A stretch of DNA of 64,000 nucleotides, taken from NCBI GenBank assembly GCA_022870745.1, contig CP085323.1, positions 2,170,001 to 2,234,000 on the forward strand. The letters run 5' to 3'. This DNA comes from Silvibacterium acidisoli (GTDB lineage: Bacteria > Acidobacteriota > Terriglobia > Terriglobales > Acidobacteriaceae). Numbering within the stretch: the stretch's first letter is position 1; the number at the start of each line of letters is the position of its first letter. A model generated the notes under the pieces. The model saw only the letters and a list, made by a program, of their open reading frames with translations. It searched no databases and was not told the DNA's origin. This document shows positions 57,852-64,000 of this stretch, in pieces. The position numbers and the translations under genes were made by a program.

Positions 57852-57868
57852 AGAGGAAAAATCATCCG

Positions 57869-58624
57869 ATGAGACTTCAGGGATTCAGTCTTACGGCAAC
57901 GCTTGTGCTGTGTGCGCTTGCCGGTTGCGGCCATCACGCGAAGACGTCGTACACGCCTCCGCCACCTGCGCTGCCCCCGGGCCAGCCGGCTTACCCGTCG
58001 ACGGCCACGAGGTCCTATCCTGCTCCGCCGCCTCCGGCTGAGTCGCCTTCAGATCAGGCCGCGATCGATAACCGCCGGCCGATCTATTCCGAAACAGGCA
58101 TGGCCAGCTGGTACGGGCCGAAGTACAACAAGCAGCGCGCGGCAAACGGTGATGTGTACGACCAGGAAGGCATCTCGGCCGCGCACCGGACCTTGCCCAT
58201 GGGCTCGCTGATCCGGGTGACGAATCTGCAGACCGGGCAGTCGGCGATGATGCATGTAACCGACCGTGGGCCGTTCGTCCCCGACCGTGTGATCGACCTT
58301 TCTGTAGGCGCGGCCAAGATGATCGGCGTCTGGCGTCCGGGAACGGCCCGGGTACGCATCGATGTATATGAAGCGCCCAAGTCGATTGCCCAGGGAGGCC
58401 GCTGGTGCGTGCAGATCGGCGCTTTCTCCAGCGGGCACGATGCCAAGAAGCTCGAAGACCACCTCAGCCACAAGTACCAGACGGCAAATGTGATCGAGTT
58501 CACGGGGCCGACCGGTCACTGGGTGCGTATCCGCCCGCAGGCCGACGACAAGTCGAAAGCGGTAGAGATCGCAAAGGAAATCAACCCCAAAGAGGGCGAA
58601 GCTTACCTGGTGCGTCTGGATTAG
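57869..58624 (+). CDS. rlpA: RlpA-like lipoprotein with SPOR domain
   Basis: A 251-residue envelope lipoprotein. The signal peptide ends in a lipobox (VLCALAGC, Cys near 19). A Pro-rich linker follows. The double-psi beta-barrel (about 70-170) has TGMASWYGPKYNKQRAANG and HVTDRGPFVPDRVIDLS, with the catalytic Asp of RlpA lytic transglycosylases in DRGPF. A C-terminal SPOR domain (WCVQIGAFSSGHDAKKLEDH) binds denuded septal peptidoglycan. The protein probably acts at the division septum. The gene lies upstream of the Ku/LigD pair with a 118-base gap that contains a small GGGCG/CGCCC hairpin. Confidence 0.92.
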   Translation: MRLQGFSLTATLVLCALAGCGHHAKTSYTPPPPALPPGQPAYPSTATRSYPAPPPPAESPSDQAAIDNRRPIYSETGMASWYGPKYNKQRAANGDVYDQEGISAAHRTLPMGSLIRVTNLQTGQSAMMHVTDRGPFVPDRVIDLSVGAAKMIGVWRPGTARVRIDVYEAPKSIAQGGRWCVQIGAFSSGHDAKKLEDHLSHKYQTANVIEFTGPTGHWVRIRPQADDKSKAVEIAKEINPKEGEAYLVRLD

Positions 58625-58742
58625 AGTGTTCAGGTCGTTGGGTACGAATATCCGGAAACCAGAGAGACGAACAGGAAATCGTCTGATACGGGCATCTTAG
58701 GGCGCTTTTATCGCCCTCCAATCGATTCTGGAGAGGCTACCC

Positions 58743-59639
58743 ATGGCGCGCCCGTATTGGTCCGGTCAGATTCAAATATCCCTCGTCTCCTTTGGAGTCG
58801 ATTTTTTTCCTGCTACAGAGAGCAAAAGCGAGATCCGCTTTCACCAGATCAGCCGCAAGACCGGCGAGCGAGTTCGCCATCAGAAGGTCGCGGCTGAAGA
58901 TGGGCCGGTTGAGAACTCTGACATCGTGAAGGGGTACGAGTATCGCAAAGGCGAGTATGTGACCATTGAGCCGAAGGAGATCGAGAACCTTCGTGTCGCC
59001 TCCCGCCATACAATTGCTGTCGAACAGTTCGTGAACGCTTCCGAGCTGACGCCGGAGTACTTCGAGAAGCCCTGGTTTGTCGTTCCGGAAAGCGATACGC
59101 AGGCCGAGGCCTTTGCCGTGGTGCGCAAGGCGCTCGAATCTACAAAGAAGGTTGCGCTGGGCAAGATGGCTTTTGGAGGACGCGAGCACGTGGTCGCGAT
59201 CACCGCTCCCGAGGGAGAAGCCGGCATGATGGCCTACACCCTGCGTTACGCAGAGGAGCTGCGCGACCCGGCCGACTACTTCCGCGATATCAAGAAAGTG
59301 ACCGTGGATGAAGACCAGCTCGCCCTGGCCGAAGAGCTGATCAAACGCAAGGCGGCGAAGTTCAATCCTGAGAAGTTCAAAGATCAGTACGAGGCAGCCC
59401 TTCGCAAAATGGTCGAAGCGAAGATGAAGCACGTCTCACTGCCTGAGGAAGAGCCGGAGCCGAAGCGCGGTAAGGTGATCAACCTGATGGACGCGCTCAA
59501 GAAGAGCATCCAGGGCGGAAGTGAAAAGACGCAGGAGCCGAAGACTGCTTCGCGAAGAAAGAAGCCGGCTGCTTCCACGCAGAAAGGCATTGCGCTGGTC
59601 AAACCGTCCAAGTCTTCGCGTTCGCGGAAATCGGCCTGA
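58743..59639 (+). CDS. ku: Ku homologue for non-homologous end joining
   Basis: A 298-residue DNA-end-binding protein that forms a ring on double-strand ends and recruits LigD. The N-terminus ARPYWSGQIQISLVSFGVDF and stretches such as GERVRHQKV, EYVTIEPKEIENLR and NPEKFKDQYEAALRKMVEAK are typical of the bacterial Ku core (about 1-255). The C-terminal 45 residues are lysine-rich (SRRKKPAASTQKG, SSRSRKSA), which in other bacteria aids DNA binding and LigD contact. GGAGAGG precedes the ATG. LigD starts three bases after the stop, so the two are co-transcribed. Confidence 0.97.
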   Translation: MARPYWSGQIQISLVSFGVDFFPATESKSEIRFHQISRKTGERVRHQKVAAEDGPVENSDIVKGYEYRKGEYVTIEPKEIENLRVASRHTIAVEQFVNASELTPEYFEKPWFVVPESDTQAEAFAVVRKALESTKKVALGKMAFGGREHVVAITAPEGEAGMMAYTLRYAEELRDPADYFRDIKKVTVDEDQLALAEELIKRKAAKFNPEKFKDQYEAALRKMVEAKMKHVSLPEEEPEPKRGKVINLMDALKKSIQGGSEKTQEPKTASRRKKPAASTQKGIALVKPSKSSRSRKSA

Positions 59640-59642
59640 GCA

Positions 59643-62399
59643 ATGGCGACGACAAAGAAGTCCGCAGCGAAGAAGCCGGTGAGCGCGAAGAAAAGCGCGG
59701 CGAAGAAATCTCCCGCTGCAAAAAAGGCAGCGTCAAAACCCTCGCCCGCGGATTCCGTCGACGAACAGCTTGCACGATATCGCGAGATGCGCGATTTCAG
59801 CGTGACCGCGGAGCCCAGCGGCAAGACGTCTTCTCAAGCCAAGGCTGGCCAGCTGCCCTTCGTCATCCAAAAGCATGCTGCCTCGCATCTTCACTACGAC
59901 TTCCGTCTCGGCTGGAATGGCGTGCTCAAGAGCTGGGCCTGTGCCAAGGGGCCAAGCTACAACCCGCGCGACAAGCGGCTGGCCGTACAGGTGGAAGACC
60001 ATCCGATTGAATACGGCGGTTTCGAAGGGATCATTCCGAAAGGCCAGTATGGCGGCGGCACGGTAATGATCTGGGATCAGGGCACATGGGCTCCCCAGGC
60101 CGGACACACGGACGTAGATGAAGGCCTGAAGAAGGGCTCGCTCAAGTTCACCATGTTCGGCACGAAGATGAAGGGCAACTGGGCTCTGGTTCGCATGGGC
60201 GGTAAAGCCGCAGGGGAACGGAAGCCCAACTGGCTGCTCATCAAGGAGCACGACGATTACGAGCGCGGGGACGGAGATCCCGCAATCACCGACGAGCAGC
60301 CCAACTCTGCCGTAACCGGACGCGATCTGGACCAGATCGCCAGCCAGGAGGACCACGTCTGGAACTCGAGGGAAACGGGCAGCAAGAAGGCGTGGTACCG
60401 AAAGGAATCCAACGACGAACCTGCTAAAGCGGCGAAGCCTGCCGCATCCGCAGCGAAGACGATAGCGATTCCGAGGACGCCGCGCGAGGCTCTGCCGGAC
60501 TTCATCGCGCCGCAACTCGCGATCCCGGCGGAGACTCCTCCGGGCAGCGTTGGATGGGTACACGAGCTGAAGCTGGACGGTTATCGTATCCAGGCGCGTA
60601 AGGATGGCGGCAAGGTGAAGCTATTCACACGCACTGGTCTCGACTGGACGCACCGCATGAAGACCATCGCGGAAGAGGTTGCCGCATTGCCGGTGAACAA
60701 GGCGCTGTTTGACGGTGAAGTCGTAGTGCTGGCCGAAAACGGAACCACAAGCTTTGCAGATCTGCAGGCAGCCTTCCAGGAAGGCGTGAAGAAGCCACTC
60801 ACGTATTTTCTCTTCGACCTTCTTCACCTCAACGGGCACAACCTGCGCGGGTTGCCGCTGGTGGAGCGAAAGGCACTGCTGGCTGACGTTTTGAAAGATG
60901 CCGGCGAGTATCTCCACTACAGCGAGCATCTCGAAAGCAGTGGCGAGACCATGCTGCAGCATGCCTGCGAGCTGCACGCAGAGGGAATCATCTCGAAGAA
61001 GGCGGATGGCCAGTACGTTTCCGGGCGTACGTCGAACTGGCAGAAGCTGAAATGCCTGCGCGAGCAGGAGTTCGTGATCGGTGGGTTCACCCTGCCATCG
61101 AACGGGTCGCACGGAATCGGCGCACTGCTGCTCGGCTACTACCAGGGTGGCAAGCTCATCTATGCGGGGCGGACCGGCACCGGCTTTACTCAGAGAACGC
61201 ATCGCATTCTGCGCGACAAGCTCGACGATCTGCGCCGCACATCGATGCCGTTCGAGAATCCCCCGGCCGAAGCACGCCGTGGTGCGATATGGGTCGATCC
61301 GAAGCTGGTGGCGCAGGTGCGCTTTGCCACATGGACGGCAGATAACCTCGTCCGCCAGGCTGCGTTTCTCGGCTTGCGCGAAGATAAGCCTGCGAAAGAA
61401 GTCGCGCGCGAGGAGGCCTCGGCTGCGCCGCGCCCCAAGGCTGCGCGTTCCGCCTCGCATCGCGCTCCGGCGGCCAAAGCCGCGAAAGCAGTGGCGAAAA
61501 AAACAGCCGTAACCGACGACAGCGATGCTCCGCCTGTCCGGCTGACGCACCCGGACAAGGTGCTCGATACCGAGTCGGGTCTCACCAAGCAGCAGCTTGC
61601 CTCCTATTACTGGGAGATCGCGGATCATCTGCTGCCGCACATCGAGGGACGTCCCCTGTCGCTGGTGCGCTGTCCTGAAGGGACCGGAAAAGAATGCTTC
61701 TTCCAGAAGCACAACAACCGCATGCTGCCGGAGATTGTCGGCTCAGTCGGTGTTCCTGACAAAAAGACCGGCAAGGTCGAGCCGTACATCACTCTTTCGT
61801 CCCGCGAGGCGCTCGCCAGCCTGGCGCAGATCGGAGTGCTGGAGATTCACCCCTGGGGGTCTCGCAATGACGATCTCGAACATCCCGACCGCGTCATCAT
61901 CGACCTTGACCCCGACGCGGCAGTGGCGTGGAAGACGCTTGCAACCGCAGCCGAGGAAGTTCGCGGCGCGTTCAAAGAGCTGGGTCTGGAGTCGTTTCTG
62001 AAACTGACCGGAGGCAAGGGACTGCATGTTGTCGTGCCGGTAAAGCCGCAGCGTACCTGGGCCGAGGTCAAGCAGTTTGCGCACTCGTTCGTCCTCGAGA
62101 TTGAAAAGCGCAATCCTTCGCTCTACCTCACAAAGATGACCAAGGCTGCCCGCAAGGACAAAATCTATCTCGACTATTTACGCAACGAGCGTGGAGCCAC
62201 GGCTGTAACAGCGTTCTCGCCGCGTGCGCGTGCCGGAGCACATGTCTCCATGCCACTCGATTGGGAAGAATTGAAGATGAGGAAGCTGCCGGTCTTCGAG
62301 GTAGTAGATTTTGAGAGATGGAAAAGCCGGCTCAGCCACGATCCCTGGAAGAAGATGCCCTCGCTTAAGCAGAGCATCCCCAAAGAGCTCTTCGAATAG
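59643..62399 (+). CDS. ligD: Multidomain DNA ligase D
   Basis: A 918-residue NHEJ enzyme with all three catalytic modules in the order phosphoesterase, ligase, polymerase. A Lys/Ala-rich lead of about 35 residues resembles histone H1 tails. The phosphoesterase (about 50-220) has ASHLHYDFRLGWNGVLKSWA and EYGGFEGIIPKGQYGGGTVM. The ligase has the nucleophile motif HELKLDGYR, then LFDGEVVVL and EGIISKKADGQYVSGRTSNW. The polymerase/primase (about 640-918) has HPWGSRNDDLEHPDRVIIDL and LKLTGGKGLHVVVP. This order is as in Pseudomonas; mycobacterial LigD starts with the polymerase. It ends three bases before a convergent gene. Confidence 0.97.
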   Translation: MATTKKSAAKKPVSAKKSAAKKSPAAKKAASKPSPADSVDEQLARYREMRDFSVTAEPSGKTSSQAKAGQLPFVIQKHAASHLHYDFRLGWNGVLKSWACAKGPSYNPRDKRLAVQVEDHPIEYGGFEGIIPKGQYGGGTVMIWDQGTWAPQAGHTDVDEGLKKGSLKFTMFGTKMKGNWALVRMGGKAAGERKPNWLLIKEHDDYERGDGDPAITDEQPNSAVTGRDLDQIASQEDHVWNSRETGSKKAWYRKESNDEPAKAAKPAASAAKTIAIPRTPREALPDFIAPQLAIPAETPPGSVGWVHELKLDGYRIQARKDGGKVKLFTRTGLDWTHRMKTIAEEVAALPVNKALFDGEVVVLAENGTTSFADLQAAFQEGVKKPLTYFLFDLLHLNGHNLRGLPLVERKALLADVLKDAGEYLHYSEHLESSGETMLQHACELHAEGIISKKADGQYVSGRTSNWQKLKCLREQEFVIGGFTLPSNGSHGIGALLLGYYQGGKLIYAGRTGTGFTQRTHRILRDKLDDLRRTSMPFENPPAEARRGAIWVDPKLVAQVRFATWTADNLVRQAAFLGLREDKPAKEVAREEASAAPRPKAARSASHRAPAAKAAKAVAKKTAVTDDSDAPPVRLTHPDKVLDTESGLTKQQLASYYWEIADHLLPHIEGRPLSLVRCPEGTGKECFFQKHNNRMLPEIVGSVGVPDKKTGKVEPYITLSSREALASLAQIGVLEIHPWGSRNDDLEHPDRVIIDLDPDAAVAWKTLATAAEEVRGAFKELGLESFLKLTGGKGLHVVVPVKPQRTWAEVKQFAHSFVLEIEKRNPSLYLTKMTKAARKDKIYLDYLRNERGATAVTAFSPRARAGAHVSMPLDWEELKMRKLPVFEVVDFERWKSRLSHDPWKKMPSLKQSIPKELFE

Positions 62400-62401
62400 G
62401 C

Positions 62402-63901
62402 TTACTTGCCGCCCTGGTACTTTTTATCGGCGCCGAGGAAGTTCTGATACTGGGTGTCGATGATCCCGAGGTTGCGCGCCAGTCCCAGCTTAGCCTGGTT
62501 GAACTGGAGCACGCTGCTGACATACTGCGTCTGAGCCTGGGAGAGCGTCGACTGCGCCTGCACGACCGGCAGGTTGTCATCGACACCGGCCTGGAACCGG
62601 TCGGTCGTCTGCTCGAGCGTCTTCGTCGCCAGATCTACATTGCTGCGGGAGACCTGCACCAGTTCTGCGGCAGTCTTCAGGTCGAGCATGCTGTCGCGAA
62701 GCTGTTGATCGATTTTATTGGTCAGGTCGTGGAACTGGGATTCAAGTTCGTTCTGCTGCGCCTGGGCTACATCGTGGTCGCCGCGAAACTTCGCTTCTTC
62801 GAAGATCGGTACGCTCAGGGTGCCGGTCGCGGCAAAGGTCCCGTGGTAAACCTGGCCGACTACGCCGGTGACGCCGTAATTTCCGTTGAACGAAATGCTG
62901 GGATACCGCTCGTGCTTCACGGCGCGTTCTTCGTGGTGCGCGAAAAGCATCTGCTGGCGCAGCTGCTGGAAGTCCTGGCGGTTCTTGAAGGCCTGGGCGC
63001 GCGCGTCTTCGATCGTCATCGCTTCGAGGTCAGCGTAGGGCGTGGCGTCGGTCAGCTGAATCTTCTGTTCCGGAGCCAGGCCGATCTGCCGGTTCAGGGC
63101 GATCTTGTCCTTCTCGAAGGCGTTTTGTGCGTTGATCAGCGCCAGCTGCTGGGTCTGATACTGTACCCGGGCGCGCAGCTCGTCGAGGTTGGCGGCTGTT
63201 CCGGCCTTATGCTCTTCGCGAGCTTGAAACAGGAGAGTTTCATCGGTCTTGAGCAGTGCCTGCGCGTAGTCCACCTGCGCCGAGTCGGCAATGGCCTGCA
63301 GGTAGGCGGTACCTACATTCAGAACCACCAGACCGCGCGAGGACTGGGCTCCGTAGTAAGCAGCCCGCTCGTTATACTTCGCGGCTTTCCATGCATCCCA
63401 GCCTGACCAGGTGAAGAGCTGTTGCGAAACGTTGGCCTGCACGACCGTGGAGTTCACCTTCACGATCAATGGAAACTGGGTTGCATCAGAGGCAGGCAAG
63501 CCGAATGCCGTGAGGAATTCCGTGATCAGCCCGGTAGAAAAGCCGCTGGCGGCCAGGTTCGATTGATGGATGCCGTGCTCGCCATGCAGCGAGATATTCG
63601 GCATGAGGTAATTCAGCGCCTGGAGCTTCTCAGCCTCAGCCGTCTTTTCGTTCAGCTGGGCTAGGCGCAGGGCCAGGTTGTTCTCGATCCCGAGCTTGAT
63701 GGCGTCATCGAGCGAGAGGTGCTTGACCTCAGGCGTGACGGCGACTGCCTGCACGCTGCCCAGATAAGCGTTCTGGGCCGAATTGTTCGGATTGGCCTGG
63801 GCCGACGCGCAGGAAACACCGACCGCCGCGGAGAGGCAGAGGCCCGCAAGCCGAGAGGCTAACCTTGACTGGCTTTTATCTGACAAGAATCTTTCCCGCA
63901 A
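62402..63901 (-). CDS. TolC-family outer-membrane efflux protein
   Basis: A 499-residue outer-membrane channel protein of the TolC/OEP family, used by tripartite efflux pumps. The signal sequence (SRLAGLCLSAAVGVSCASAQ) is followed by two OEP repeats with SLDDAIKLGIENNLALRLA and long amphipathic helices (ERAAYYGAQSSRGLVVLNVG, NELESQFHDLTNKIDQQLRD). The ORF opens with a TTG at 63901; a TTG at 63886 with GGGAAAG upstream is possible. The partner pump and adaptor are not in the window. The last 99 bases of the window hold its likely promoter, which I cannot pin down. Confidence 0.92.
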   Translation of the reverse strand: MRERFLSDKSQSRLASRLAGLCLSAAVGVSCASAQANPNNSAQNAYLGSVQAVAVTPEVKHLSLDDAIKLGIENNLALRLAQLNEKTAEAEKLQALNYLMPNISLHGEHGIHQSNLAASGFSTGLITEFLTAFGLPASDATQFPLIVKVNSTVVQANVSQQLFTWSGWDAWKAAKYNERAAYYGAQSSRGLVVLNVGTAYLQAIADSAQVDYAQALLKTDETLLFQAREEHKAGTAANLDELRARVQYQTQQLALINAQNAFEKDKIALNRQIGLAPEQKIQLTDATPYADLEAMTIEDARAQAFKNRQDFQQLRQQMLFAHHEERAVKHERYPSISFNGNYGVTGVVGQVYHGTFAATGTLSVPIFEEAKFRGDHDVAQAQQNELESQFHDLTNKIDQQLRDSMLDLKTAAELVQVSRSNVDLATKTLEQTTDRFQAGVDDNLPVVQAQSTLSQAQTQYVSSVLQFNQAKLGLARNLGIIDTQYQNFLGADKKYQGGK

Positions 63902-64000
63902 CGATCTTTATCCCTGGACAGTCTGGTTCTACCTTAGCCGATATTCCGGAGCGCGGCAGCAAACTGAAAGTGTTCTACGGATTAGAGCATTTCAAACGGT

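Overview
The window looks like chromosomal DNA of an Acidobacteriota member, most likely of the Terriglobia/Acidobacteriaceae type. The evidence is an Oar-like TonB receptor paired with a membrane-anchored winged-helix regulator, two tandem ADOP (acidobacterial duplicated orphan permease) genes, several acidobacterial-type hypothetical proteins, high GC, and dispersed 'GTCATTCCGA..GAGGAATC' type repeats. I see no phage, transposase, CRISPR array or rRNA operon. Two tRNA genes are present (Ser-UGA, Leu-CAG), both on the minus strand.

Layout. 1-9.4 kb, minus strand: partial TonB receptor, its probable regulator, tRNA-Ser, a secreted GH3 beta-glucosidase and an M3 oligopeptidase. 9.6-17.7 kb: a fused AroD-AroE, an orphan GvpL/F-family gene, a GT39 glycosyltransferase with no canonical start in front of its catalytic motif, PgsA, and a glutamate dehydrogenase. 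18-26 kb: two tandem ADOP permeases, trpE and a MacB-like permease, none next to an ABC ATPase. 26.2-30 kb: Uma2-type protein, the TypA/BipA GTPase, a small membrane protein and a LOG-family protein.

30-44.7 kb is an exopolysaccharide region. It holds a PHP-type protein, six glycosyltransferases, a tyrosine autokinase co-polymerase (Wzc type), an outer-membrane export protein (Wza type), a polymerase/ligase-like membrane protein (Wzy/WaaL type) and a flippase (Wzx type). The core genes are tightly packed and several overlap. No priming sugar-phosphate transferase is visible in the window.

45-51 kb carries small uncharacterised genes, tRNA-Leu, OsmC, GltX, and a regulatory island built around a PadR repressor. 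PadR shares an ATGA overlap with a 54-residue coiled-coil microprotein and faces a small membrane protein across a putative operator. A 59-residue zinc-ribbon protein sits next to it. 51-54 kb: an M28 peptidase and MutY in one minus-strand unit. 54.2-56.3 kb encodes a 697-residue multi-cysteine radical SAM enzyme of the COG1964/tetraether-synthase-like type, the best candidate here for unusual biology (membrane-spanning lipid formation). 57.6-62.4 kb: RlpA, then Ku and LigD (bacterial NHEJ). The window ends with a TolC-type outer-membrane protein.

Most functional calls rest on motifs read by eye from translated sequence. Starts were chosen from ribosome binding sites where visible. Promoter, operator and terminator calls are pattern-based and untested.
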